Shown piece after piece: positions 53,285-61,150 of a DNA stretch of 64,000 nucleotides. Position 1 is the first letter of the stretch; every line of letters starts with the position of its first letter. The DNA comes from Candidatus Eiseniibacteriota bacterium (GTDB taxonomy: Bacteria > Eisenbacteria > RBG-16-71-46). The translations under genes were made by a program, and so were the position numbers. The stretch spans positions 1 to 64,000 of the forward strand of contig JANYBS010000114.1 in assembly GCA_025360715.1 (NCBI GenBank). Direction: 5' to 3'. The notes beneath the pieces were generated by a model. That model was not told the origin of the DNA and did not search any database. It saw only the letters and a list, made by a program, of their open reading frames with translations.

Positions 53285-55007
53285 GCTCCGCAGCGGCATG
53301 GCCACTGCCCTTGAGGCGGCCGGCCTGCTCACGAGCGAACGCCTGGCGCGGCTCGAGCTCGCGATCCCGCGCGAACCCTCGCACGGCGATTGGACCACGA
53401 ACCTCGCCATGGCGATCGCCAAGGACGCGAAGCGTCCGCCACGGCTGTTGGCCGAGGAGCTGGCGAAGGCGTATCCGCTCGGTGGCTCGATCGGCGCGGT
53501 CGAGGTGGCCGGCCCCGGCTTCCTGAACTTCCGGTACACCGATGCGTTCGTGGCGTCCTTGCCCGCGCGTATCCTGGGCGAGGGCGAGTCCTTTGGGCGC
53601 TCCGAGCACGGCGCGGGCGAGGCGATCCTTGTGGAGTACGTGAGCGCGAATCCCACGGGTCCCATGAATGTGGTCAGCGCGCGCGCGGCCGCCGTTGGCT
53701 CGACCTTGGTACGCCTCCTCGACGCCGCGGGCTATGCGGCGGCGGGCGAGTTCTACGTGAATGACGCGGGCAATCAGGTGGACCTGCTCGGTGCGTCGGT
53801 CGCGGCCCGCTTCGCGCAGCGGCTCGGCCTCGAGCGAGAGGTGCCCGAAGGGGGTTATCAGGGACAGTACCTACACGCGCTGGCGGCGCAGCTCCCCGAG
53901 GCCGATGGCCGCGCGGCACTCGATGCGCCAGAGGGCGCGAAGTGGTTCCGGGACCAGGTGCTCAGTCGCATGGTCGCGCGGCAGAAGCAGGACCTGGCCG
54001 ACTACGGCGTCACGTTCGAGCGCTGGTTCCTGGAGTCCACGCTGCACCAAGGTGGCGCGGTCGACGAGACGTTGCAGACGCTCACGGGCCGCGGCATGAC
54101 GTACCGTTCGCGGGGGCCGCTGGGCGTGAGCGAAGCCGCGCAGGGCCGCGTGAACGCCGAAGAGGGCGCGGCGGCAGGCGCTGCCGAAGCCACGTGGCTC
54201 AAGACCTTCGAGTACGGCGACGACATGGACCGCGTGGTCGTGCGCGCCGACGGGCGGCCCACGTACCTGCTGCCGGATATCGCCTACCACCGCGATAAAC
54301 GCGCGCGGGGATTCCGCCGTGCGATCAACCTGTGGGGGCCGGACCATCACGCGTACGTGGCCACGCTGTCGGCGGCGCTGCAGGCCTGCGGCCTCGAGCG
54401 CGACTTCCTTCAAGTCTTGATCGTGCAACAGGTGAACCTGCTGCGCGACGGCGTCGAGGTCAAGATGAGCAAGCGCGCCGGCGAGTTCGTGACCTTGCGC
54501 GACCTCATCGATGAAGTCGGCCCGGATTGCGCGAAGTTCTTCTTCCTCATGCGCGCCACGAATTCGCATCTGGATTTCGATATGACGCTGGCGCGCGCAC
54601 AGAAGGACGAGAACCCGGCTTACTACGTGCAGTACGCGCACGCGCGTGTGGCGTCCGTGTTGCGCAAGGGTGCCGAGGCCGGCCTGGCCCCCGAGGCGGG
54701 CGAAGCTCACGCGGTCACGCATCTCGCAGAAGCCCACTTGGTGCGCAAGCTGTCCACATTCCCCGAAATCGTGCGGGGCGCGGCGATCAACCGCGAGCCG
54801 CACCGCATCCCTGGTTACCTGATCGAGACGGCCGCGGAGTTCCACCGCTTCTACCACGCGTGCCAGATCGTCGGTGAAGACCCCGTCCTATCGCGCCACC
54901 GCTTGCGGTTGTGCGCGGCGACGCAGCGTGTGCTGCGCAACGGCCTCTCGCTCATGGGTGTCTCGGCGCCCGATCGTCTGGAGCGTGAGGCGGAGATCCC
55001 GGCATGA
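53271..55007 (+). CDS. argS: Arginyl-tRNA synthetase
   Basis: Class I aminoacyl-tRNA synthetase. From TTG 53271 (GGAG eight bases upstream, overlapping rsfS) the 578-aa product matches the E. coli length of 577 and gives a normal N-terminal domain (ELRSGMATALEAAG, then HGDWTTNLAM at 38-47). ATG 53298 would truncate it. The KMSKS equivalent is VKMSKRAGEF. The HIGH region reads VEYVSANPTGPMNVVSAR (121-138), where most ArgS have HVGHGR after the proline-methionine/leucine; both His are replaced. The rest of the core and the C-terminal anticodon domain look intact, so I keep the ArgS assignment. Confidence 0.93.
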   Translation: MIWTELRSGMATALEAAGLLTSERLARLELAIPREPSHGDWTTNLAMAIAKDAKRPPRLLAEELAKAYPLGGSIGAVEVAGPGFLNFRYTDAFVASLPARILGEGESFGRSEHGAGEAILVEYVSANPTGPMNVVSARAAAVGSTLVRLLDAAGYAAAGEFYVNDAGNQVDLLGASVAARFAQRLGLEREVPEGGYQGQYLHALAAQLPEADGRAALDAPEGAKWFRDQVLSRMVARQKQDLADYGVTFERWFLESTLHQGGAVDETLQTLTGRGMTYRSRGPLGVSEAAQGRVNAEEGAAAGAAEATWLKTFEYGDDMDRVVVRADGRPTYLLPDIAYHRDKRARGFRRAINLWGPDHHAYVATLSAALQACGLERDFLQVLIVQQVNLLRDGVEVKMSKRAGEFVTLRDLIDEVGPDCAKFFFLMRATNSHLDFDMTLARAQKDENPAYYVQYAHARVASVLRKGAEAGLAPEAGEAHAVTHLAEAHLVRKLSTFPEIVRGAAINREPHRIPGYLIETAAEFHRFYHACQIVGEDPVLSRHRLRLCAATQRVLRNGLSLMGVSAPDRLEREAEIPA

Positions 55008-55933
55008 CCCAGCCTCAGCGCATCCTCGTCGTCGGTTCCGTCGCGCTGGATTCCATCCGCACGCCTTATGGCGAGGCGGAAGAGGCGCTCGGCGGTTCGG
55101 CTTCGTACTTCAGCTTCTCCGCGAGCCACTTCGCGCCGGTATCGGTGTGCGCGGTGGTGGGGGAAGACTTCCCGGCGGAGCATCGCGCGAAGTTCGAGGG
55201 CCGCGGTGTCGACCTTTCGGGGCTGGAGACCGCGGCCGGTCGGACGTTCCGCTGGCGCGGTGAGTACATGGCGGAGTTGGGGCACGCGCACACGCTCGAG
55301 ACGCAGTTGAACGTGTTCGCGGATTTCCATCCGAACGTGCGCGATGACCATCGCAAGGCGCCCTATGTGTTCCTCGCGAACATCGATCCGGACCTGCAGC
55401 TCGAGGTGCTCAGCCAGGTCAAGAAGCCTACCCTCACGCTGTCGGACACCATGAACTATTGGATCGCGCGCAAGCCCGACCGAGTGTTCGAGGTGCTGCG
55501 CCGCGTCGACGTGGCGCTGCTCAACGAAGAAGAGGCGCGCGCGCTGGCAGGCGAGACGCATCTGGCCAAGGCAGCCGAGAAGCTGCTCGAGCAGGGCGCG
55601 AACGCGGTCATCATCAAGAAGGGTGAGCATGGCGCGCTGTACCATTCGCGAGAAGAGCGTTTCATCACGCCGGCCTATCCGGTGACCGCGCTCACCGATC
55701 CGACCGGCGCCGGCGACTCGTTCGCGGGCGGGTTCATCGGCATGCTCGCGCGCTTCGGCCGTACCGACGGCGAGGCCCTACGTCAGGCGATGGCCTGCGG
55801 TACGGCCATGGCATCGCTGGCGATCGAGTCCTTCAGTCCTGCCCGTCTGATCGAGACCTCTCCGGAAGAGATCGATGACCGCGTCCGGGCGCTTCATGGC
55901 ATGGTTCACTACGACTTGTTCCCGATGTTCTGA
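55004..55933 (+). CDS. PfkB family carbohydrate kinase
   Basis: A 309-aa ribokinase-like sugar or nucleoside kinase. It has the N-terminal VVGSVALDSIRTPYG with GGSASYFS, and the C-terminal PfkB signature DPTGAGDSFAGGFIG with the catalytic Asp in GAGD. Substrate cannot be inferred; related FCB-group proteins are annotated generically as sugar kinases. ATG 55004 overlaps the argS stop. Ends shortly before an extended -10 element. Confidence 0.9.
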   Translation: MTQPQRILVVGSVALDSIRTPYGEAEEALGGSASYFSFSASHFAPVSVCAVVGEDFPAEHRAKFEGRGVDLSGLETAAGRTFRWRGEYMAELGHAHTLETQLNVFADFHPNVRDDHRKAPYVFLANIDPDLQLEVLSQVKKPTLTLSDTMNYWIARKPDRVFEVLRRVDVALLNEEEARALAGETHLAKAAEKLLEQGANAVIIKKGEHGALYHSREERFITPAYPVTALTDPTGAGDSFAGGFIGMLARFGRTDGEALRQAMACGTAMASLAIESFSPARLIETSPEEIDDRVRALHGMVHYDLFPMF

Positions 55934-55973
55934 AGGCCCTTCGAAAGTCGCATGGTTCCAAAGGTGAGGCCTG

Positions 55974-55982
55974 TGTTAACCT
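55974..55982 (+). promoter_or_regulatory. Extended -10 promoter element
   Basis: TGTTAACCT, identical to that at 48610, 44 bases before the next start codon and 41 bases after the PfkB gene. Confidence 0.5.
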
Positions 55983-56025
55983 CGCGATCCGTTCGACTCT
56001 TCCGAGGGGGAAGGGAGCACCGGCC

Positions 56026-56817
56026 ATGACAGCCACGATGACGCTTGCCACGAAGGCCGAGTCTGAGATCCGCAACCTCCGCGACATCGAGGGTGTGAGC
56101 GTTCGCGTGGATGGTGACGTGATCCGCGAGATCCACGTCGTCACCCGCAGCGACCGCAACCCAAAGCAGATCGTCCGCGACATCCAGACGATCCTGCGCG
56201 CCAAGGTGGGGGTCGCCATCGATCACCGTGTGGTTTCGGTCGCCCAGGCTCGCCATGACGATGCGCCGCCGCTCGCGCCGCCGTCTGCGCACGCCGCCGC
56301 CGACGCTACTGCCGCGCCTGCTCCCTCCGCGCGCGCCGCCGCGCCGGGACGCGAGAGCGCCGCGCATCTCGAGGAGGACGATCCGCTCGCCCGTGCTGAG
56401 CGCATCCGCTTCGAGGGAGTGAACCTGTTCGTCTCCGGGCCTCGCACGCAGGCTCAGGTGGAGCTTCGCTGGAAGGGCTTGCCGCGCATGGGCAGCGCTT
56501 CTGGTTTTGCTACTCGCGATGAGTCGCACCGGTTGATCGCCCAGGCCACGGCGTCGGCCGTCCAGGAGTTCCTCTCGGACCCGGTCGCGATCAATATCCA
56601 AGCCGCGGAGATCGTCCAGGTCGGTGGCCGCCGCCTGGCGGTCGTCTGCCTGACCCTGCTTGCGCACCGCAACGAGAAGGCGCTCACGGGCAGTTGCATC
56701 GTGGAACAGGATACGCCCCAAGCCGTGGTACTCGCTGCACTCGCCGCCTTGAATCGCGTGGTGGGCGGGATGCGCGTGAAGGAGCCCACGGAGTATGTTC
56801 TGCGGGCCGGACGCTGA
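56026..56817 (+). CDS. Conserved protein of unknown function with two similar halves
   Basis: A 263-aa cytoplasmic protein. The N-terminal ~75 residues (IRNLRDIEGVSVRVDGDVIREIHVV..SDRNPKQIVRDIQTIL.AKVGVAIDHRVVSVAQ) form a compact alpha/beta domain of conserved type; residues 85-120 are an Ala/Pro-rich linker; the C-terminal ~140 residues (ARAERIRFEGVNLFVSG.RTQAQVELRWKG ... QATASAVQEFL ... VVCLTLLA) look like a second alpha/beta domain. I know similar proteins only as hypothetical. GGGAAGGGAG precedes ATG 56026. The micropeptide ORF and the HD-GYP gene lie directly downstream. Confidence 0.7.
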   Translation: MTATMTLATKAESEIRNLRDIEGVSVRVDGDVIREIHVVTRSDRNPKQIVRDIQTILRAKVGVAIDHRVVSVAQARHDDAPPLAPPSAHAAADATAAPAPSARAAAPGRESAAHLEEDDPLARAERIRFEGVNLFVSGPRTQAQVELRWKGLPRMGSASGFATRDESHRLIAQATASAVQEFLSDPVAINIQAAEIVQVGGRRLAVVCLTLLAHRNEKALTGSCIVEQDTPQAVVLAALAALNRVVGGMRVKEPTEYVLRAGR

Positions 56818-56876
56818 CGGCCACCTTCCACAAGCGAAAGCACCGCCGAGCCCAGCGGGCGAGGCCGCTGAAGTTT

Positions 56877-56910
56877 CGTATCTCCGACACCACCTCAAGA
56901 GGAGGATACG
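56877..56910 (+). promoter_or_regulatory. Hairpin enclosing an AGGAGG sequence
   Basis: CGTATC (56877-56882) pairs with GATACG (56905-56910), TCC with GGA across a one-base bulge, and an inner CCTC/GAGG. The stem contains AAGAGGAGG, a Shine-Dalgarno that is not followed by a start codon. It is placed ~95 bases upstream of the micropeptide. Confidence 0.4.
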
Positions 56911-57003
56911 CCTAGCGAAGCGAAGTAGATCTGCGAAGCGGACCCGTCCACAGGCGCATCCCGCGCCCAGTGGAACTCCAGTATCTGAAGGAGGTGGGTC
57001 TGA

Positions 57004-57054
57004 ATGGATCTGCTCATCGAGATCATCGAGCTGTTCGGCAAGGCGGGCTGGTAA
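57004..57054 (+). CDS. 16-residue micropeptide
   Basis: ATG at 57004 reads M-D-L-L-I-E-I-I-E-L-F-G-K-A-G-W then TAA. AAGGAGGTG (56988-56996), a near-perfect anti-SD complement, lies seven bases upstream, stronger than for most large genes in this window. The peptide is an acidic amphipathic helix ending in G-K-A-G-W. No signal peptide. It sits between the conserved unknown at 56026 and the HD-GYP gene at 57143. Function unknown; a leader peptide, small membrane-surface peptide or peptide signal are all possible. Confidence 0.55.
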   Translation: MDLLIEIIELFGKAGW

Positions 57055-57142
57055 GCCTTTGACCTGACGTTCACGTATCTCACTTCTGCGGTGGTGTCGG
57101 TCTCATCTTTCCGTCACCCCGGAGCCCCTGGCGCGAGAACCT

Positions 57143-58465
57143 GTGAGTCACCCGCACCACCATCGGCATCCGGTGCAGTTCCGGTCGTACTATCTGGCGG
57201 TCCTTGTGATCGCTGCGACGCTGATCGCACGCGCGTTGCCGCACGAGGTCATGCCGCACCCGTGGTTCGCCGCGGGCGCATTCCTGCTCTTGGTCATGAG
57301 CGAGCTGGCGCCAGTGGCGATGCCTGGTGGCGGTTACGTGTCGGCGAGCACGGTCTTCGACCTGCCATGTGTGCTCATCATCGGTCCGCTCTGGACGGCG
57401 CTGATCGACATCGCCGCCAACGTTCTCGTGCACGGCATGGTTCTGCGCAAGCCGCCGGTGCGTGTTCTGCACAACTCGGCCATCTTCACGATCGGGTACT
57501 TCGGCGCAGCATGGGCGTTCGAGACCGCCGGCGGCCGCATCGGTACGCTGATCTTCCCGCAGGACGGTCTGGCGCTGCTGGCGAGCGGCTTGGTGTATTT
57601 CGCCGTGAACTCGATCTGCGTCTCCACCGTTATCGGCCTCACGGCCGGGCCGAGCCCGTGGCGTATCTGGCAGCGCAACTTCCAGCAGGGCCTCATGCAT
57701 CACCTGTCGTTCATCGCCCTGGGCGCGCTGGTCGCGGTCGTGTACGTGACCGCTGGGCCGTGGGGGATCGCCTTGTTCGGGCTGCCCTTGCTCGTGGCGC
57801 GCTATTCGTTCAAGAGCCACCTCGAGCTCAAGAGCGACCTCAAGGACTTCGTGCGCGCGCTCACCGAGGTGCTCGAAGAGGTCGATCCCTACACGCGTCA
57901 TCACTCGGTGCGCGTCTCGGAATATTCCGTTCGCATCGCGCGGGGCATGGGACGGCCCGAGCGCGAGGTCGACGATATCGAGTATGCCGCGCTCGTGCAC
58001 GATCTTGGCAAGATCGGCCCGCAACACCAGCACATCCTGCAGAAGCCCGGGAGTCTCTCGCACGAGGAACAGCGCACGCTGCGCGCGCATCCGGCGGCCG
58101 GGGCCGAGATCGTGGCCAAGGTCCGCGCGTTGCGCCGCGCCGCCGAGATCGTGCGCTCGCACCACGAACGCCCCGACGGCCAGGGCTATCCGTTCGGCCT
58201 GCGCTCGGCAGACGTGCCGATCGGCGCGCGCATCCTGAACGTGGCCGACGCCTTCGACGCCATGACCAGCGACCGGCCTTACCGTCGCGCGCTTCCGCTC
58301 GATGCAGCCTTGCGCGAACTCGAGCGCGGCGCCGGCACGCAGTTCGATCGCGACGTCGTGCAGTGCATGCTGCGCATGCAGCGCTCCGGCGCGTTCCCGC
58401 TGATCCCGAGCCCGAGCAGTGAGGATCTGCAGCTGCTGCGGCTCAAGACCCGGGTGGGAGGCTGA
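57143..58465 (+). CDS. Membrane-anchored HD-GYP domain protein
   Basis: A probable c-di-GMP phosphodiesterase. The 440-aa product has a His-rich N-terminus, about six TM helices (16-210), then a short helix and an HD-GYP domain with HDLGK and HHERPDGQGYP, both metal and GYP motifs intact, followed by VADAFDAMTSDRPYR. GTG 57143 is the likely start; the Shine-Dalgarno is weak. The TM part resembles MASE-type sensors but no ligand can be inferred. Its stop overlaps purM as TGATG. Confidence 0.88.
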   Translation: MSHPHHHRHPVQFRSYYLAVLVIAATLIARALPHEVMPHPWFAAGAFLLLVMSELAPVAMPGGGYVSASTVFDLPCVLIIGPLWTALIDIAANVLVHGMVLRKPPVRVLHNSAIFTIGYFGAAWAFETAGGRIGTLIFPQDGLALLASGLVYFAVNSICVSTVIGLTAGPSPWRIWQRNFQQGLMHHLSFIALGALVAVVYVTAGPWGIALFGLPLLVARYSFKSHLELKSDLKDFVRALTEVLEEVDPYTRHHSVRVSEYSVRIARGMGRPEREVDDIEYAALVHDLGKIGPQHQHILQKPGSLSHEEQRTLRAHPAAGAEIVAKVRALRRAAEIVRSHHERPDGQGYPFGLRSADVPIGARILNVADAFDAMTSDRPYRRALPLDAALRELERGAGTQFDRDVVQCMLRMQRSGAFPLIPSPSSEDLQLLRLKTRVGG

Positions 58466-59493
58466 TGCGCTACCGCGACGCCGGTGTGGACATTTCCCGC
58501 TCTGACGCGATCAAGGACCAGGTCATCGCCGAGATCCGCTCCACTTGGGGGCCCGAAGTGCGGCCGCTCGTCGGCGGATTCGCCGGCGTCATGCGCTACC
58601 CCGCAGTGGCCGGCAAGCCGCCGATGCTGGCCGCGACCATGGATGGTGTGGGCACCAAGCTTCATCTCGCCATGCAGGCGGGGCGCCTGGACGACGCCGC
58701 GGCCGACCTCGTGTACCACGGCGCCAATGATCTGCTCGTGCACGGCGCGCGGCCCCTCGCGTTCCTCGACTACGTGGCGCAGGCCAAGCTGGCGCCCGAG
58801 GCCGTACTCGATGTGGTGCGCGGGCTTGCGCGCGCCTGCCGAGAAGTCGGCGCTGCGCTCCTGGGCGGGGAGACCGCCGAGATGCCCGATACGTATCTCC
58901 CGGGCGTGATCGATGTGGCCGGCTGCATGCTGGGCACGGTCGATGACGATGCGCTGCTCGATGGTTCGCGTGTGCGCGTGGGCGACCACGTGCTGGGGCT
59001 TGCTGGCAGCGGCCTGCACACGAACGGCTACAGCCTGGCGCGCCGCGTCCTCAAGGCATCGGGCCTGACGCTCAGCGATGCGCTGCCCGGCGGCGCAGGC
59101 GAGCGTGTGGGCGATGCGCTACTCGCTCCGCATCGTTGGTACGGGCGCAGCGTGCTGCCGCTCGTCGCCGCGGGGCGCATCCGTGCCATGGCGCATGTGA
59201 CCGGAGGCGGTATCGCAGGCAATCTCGTGCGCGTGTTGCCCGAGGGTTGCCTCGCGCAGGTGAACGCGTTTGCATGGCCGCGGCCGACGGTGTTCCAATG
59301 GCTCATGCAAGTGGGCGAGGTGCCGGAAGAAGACGCGCGCACCGCGCTCAATCTGGGCGTGGGGATGGTGGTCGTGGCCGATAGCGGCGATGCCGGCGCG
59401 GTCACCGCTGCGCTGCAGGCTGCCGGAGAGACCGTCTGGCCGCTGGGCGTGATCGCGTCGGGCGAGCGCGGTGTGGAGTGGCTGGAGTCGTGA
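58465..59493 (+). CDS. purM: Phosphoribosylformylglycinamidine cyclo-ligase
   Basis: AIR synthetase, purine step five. The 342-aa product has the N-terminal YRDAGVDISRSD, the ATP-binding MDGVGTKL and NDLLVHGARPLAFLDYV, GGETAEMPDTY and the LHTNGYSLAR segment. The order HD-GYP then purM has no obvious functional logic. It overlaps the HD-GYP stop. After it, 80 bases of GT-rich sequence precede the sigma54 activator. Confidence 0.96.
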   Translation: MRYRDAGVDISRSDAIKDQVIAEIRSTWGPEVRPLVGGFAGVMRYPAVAGKPPMLAATMDGVGTKLHLAMQAGRLDDAAADLVYHGANDLLVHGARPLAFLDYVAQAKLAPEAVLDVVRGLARACREVGAALLGGETAEMPDTYLPGVIDVAGCMLGTVDDDALLDGSRVRVGDHVLGLAGSGLHTNGYSLARRVLKASGLTLSDALPGGAGERVGDALLAPHRWYGRSVLPLVAAGRIRAMAHVTGGGIAGNLVRVLPEGCLAQVNAFAWPRPTVFQWLMQVGEVPEEDARTALNLGVGMVVVADSGDAGAVTAALQAAGETVWPLGVIASGERGVEWLES

Positions 59494-59574
59494 GCGGTTC
59501 CTGAGGTCTCGCAGTGGCGGCTTTCAGGAGAAGTCGCCAGGTCCCCGTGGGTGGTGTGGTGGTGGAGGTGGTGG

Positions 59575-60579
59575 ATGGAACGGGAGCGAGTGCGGGACGC
59601 GGCTGAGGCCGCGGCCCCTGAGATGGTCGGAGAGTCCCCCGCGTGGCGCGAACTGCTGCAGCAGCTGCCGCGCATCGCCGCCAGCGGCATGCCGGTACTC
59701 CTGCTGGGCGAGACGGGCACCGGCAAGGAACTCGTCGCGCGCGCCATCCACGCGTGGAGTCCACGTCGGCGCCAACCCTACGTGGCGCATAACTGCGGTG
59801 CGACGCCCGATAGCTTGATCGAAAGTGAGCTCTTCGGGCATGCCCGTGGTGCCTTCACCGGGGCGGTGAGCGAGCGCGGCGGACTCTTCGAGGCCGCCGA
59901 TCGCGGCACGCTCTTCCTGGATGAGATCGGCGACGCCAGCGCGCTATTGCAGATGAAGCTGCTGCGCGTGCTTCAAGAAGGCGAGGCCCGGCGCGTGGGG
60001 GATACTCGCGTTCGCAAGGTCGACGTGCGGATCGTGACCGCCACACACCACGCGCTGGAACGCGCGGTGGCCGAGAAGGGCTTCCGCGCCGACCTGTACT
60101 TTCGCGTGGGTGCGGTGCGCGTGCGACTGCCGGCCCTGCGCGAGCGCGGTCGCGACATCCTGCTGCTCGCGCGACACTTCTTGGCTCAGGCCGCGCTGCG
60201 CATGAATGAAGAGCCGCCGGCGATCGAGCCGGGGCTGGCCGAACGTCTGCTGCGTCATCACTGGCCCGGAAATGTGCGTGAACTCGCGAATGCCTGTCAC
60301 TACGCGGTGCGTGTCGCGGGCGCGCGTGGTCTGGTGACGGCGGCGCACTGGCCTGACGCGCCTTTCGCGCAGGCCGTGGCCGAGGGCGCCGGCCTGCATG
60401 CCGAGACGCGCGCGCTCGAGGAGCGCCGCTTGCGCGAGATGCTTCATCGCACGCACGGCAACAAGACCGCGGCCGCGCGCGCATTGGGGCTGTCGCGGCA
60501 GGGGCTGCTCAAGAAGCTGCAGCGCTATGGGATCGCGGTGGGGGTCGGCCCGGAAGGGACCAACCCAGAGGCCGACTGA
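59575..60579 (+). CDS. Sigma54-dependent transcriptional activator without receiver domain
   Basis: A 334-aa AAA+ bacterial enhancer-binding protein. Walker A GETGTGKE (45-52), the sigma54-contact loop GAFTGA (92-97), Walker [11 protein letters not shown] (111-120) and a C-terminal Fis-type HTH ([17 protein letters not shown]) are intact. It starts almost directly with the AAA+ domain; there is no receiver, GAF or PAS sensor. ATG 59575 has GGAGGTG at four bases; an in-frame GTG at 59551 would add a Trp-rich stretch. Control may come from abundance or a partner protein (inference). Confidence 0.92.
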   Translation: MERERVRDAAEAAAPEMVGESPAWRELLQQLPRIAASGMPVLLLGETGTGKELVARAIHAWSPRRRQPYVAHNCGATPDSLIESELFGHARGAFTGAVSERGGLFEAADRGTLFLDEIGDASALLQMKLLRVLQEGEARRVGDTRVRKVDVRIVTATHHALERAVAEKGFRADLYFRVGAVRVRLPALRERGRDILLLARHFLAQAALRMNEEPPAIEPGLAERLLRHHWPGNVRELANACHYAVRVAGARGLVTAAHWPDAPFAQAVAEGAGLHAETRALEERRLREMLHRTHGNKTAAARALGLSRQGLLKKLQRYGIAVGVGPEGTNPEAD

Positions 60580-60917
60580 GGCAGCCGATCCGTGAGCGAC
60601 GCTGGCAGTTCTTGCGAGCGAGCCGGCGCGTCCGTCCGGCAGGCCTGCCACCAAAGGTCCTCCGCCACGCGATGCTGCTCGATCGCACTCGCGCAGTTCC
60701 ACCATCGTGCAATGAGTGAGCGGTCCGGTGGCAGCGGCCAGATCCGCCGTACTGATCGCGACAGCGCGTTCAAAACAGGGGTCGTGCTCTCCGCCATCCG
60801 CTCCACCCGGGCTGCCAGCAGGCCTTCGGGCAGCGAAGCGAGCGCGCGGCCGAACAGCTGCCTGATGGCGGAGTCCTCCTCTTGACCCTCGAATCGCGGC
60901 GAGACGCGAGTCGGCAC
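60525..60917 (-). CDS. Possible small hypothetical protein (minus strand)
   Basis: A 130-aa open frame on the minus strand, convergent with the sigma54 activator and overlapping its last 55 bases. Its composition (RQLFGRALASLPEGLLAARVERMAES..., Trp-containing helices) is more protein-like than the competing frames, and codon use has high GC at third positions in the first half. The GTG start has no Shine-Dalgarno, and I do not recognise a family. It may be spurious. Confidence 0.35.
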   Translation of the reverse strand: MPTRVSPRFEGQEEDSAIRQLFGRALASLPEGLLAARVERMAESTTPVLNALSRSVRRIWPLPPDRSLIARWWNCASAIEQHRVAEDLWWQACRTDAPARSQELPASLTDRLPQSASGLVPSGPTPTAIP

Positions 60918-60974
60918 CGCGGTCAGCAGGCGCGCGCAAGGTCACACGCGAGCCTGCGCCAGGCGCCGATGGTC

Positions 60975-61032
60975 CGGACGCTTCGCAGTTCGGACTCTTC
61001 GCCGGACTCTTCGCTGCCGGACTCTTCGCTTG
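60975..61032. repeat. Imperfect tandem repeat CGGACTCTTCGC
   Basis: Four units of 12-16 bases: CGGACGCTTCGCAGTT, CGGACTCTTCGC, CGGACTCTTCGCTGC and CGGACTCTTCGCTTG, the last three sharing a 12-base core. No coding frame uses them convincingly. Confidence 0.7.
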
Positions 61033-61058
61033 CGGCCGGACATGCGCCAAGTTAGCGT
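61030..61058 (+). promoter_or_regulatory. Possible promoter of the oxidoreductase gene
   Basis: TTGCGG (61030-61035), a 17-base spacer and TAGCGT (61053-61058), overlapping the last repeat unit and 93 bases before the start. Confidence 0.4.
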
Positions 61059-61150
61059 CGCCGTCTCGAAAGTCGCATCGGCGTCCGGGCATGGGCTGCG
61101 GTGCAGCGCGCCGCAGGGCGGTGGCTGCGTGAATGACCAGGAGGAGCATC

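Larger units (their letters stand above)
56818..57142. other. 325-base spacer with hairpin and micropeptide ORF
   Basis: Contains a hairpin (56877-56910), a 16-codon ORF with a near-perfect Shine-Dalgarno (57004-57054) and, at 56912-56939, the repeated GCGAAGC units. No promoter consensus is clear. The segment from 57055 to 57142 shows nothing identifiable. Confidence 0.6.
60580..61150. other. Spacer with minus-strand ORF and tandem repeats
   Basis: About 570 bases without a + strand gene. The first ~340 bases hold the weak minus-strand ORF; 60975-61032 hold imperfect tandem repeats; a promoter candidate is at 61030. Nothing else is identified. Confidence 0.6.

Noticed and set aside
56820-57000. 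c-di-GMP riboswitch before the HD-GYP gene
   Set aside because: The region is structured, but the conserved GEMM core sequences and receptor loops are not recognisable.
57059-57088. TTGACC as -35 of an HD-GYP promoter
   Set aside because: No TA...T box at 16-19 bases downstream.
59548-59574. GGTGGTG-rich stretch before the sigma54 activator
   Set aside because: Short low-complexity run that includes the Shine-Dalgarno; no regular unit.
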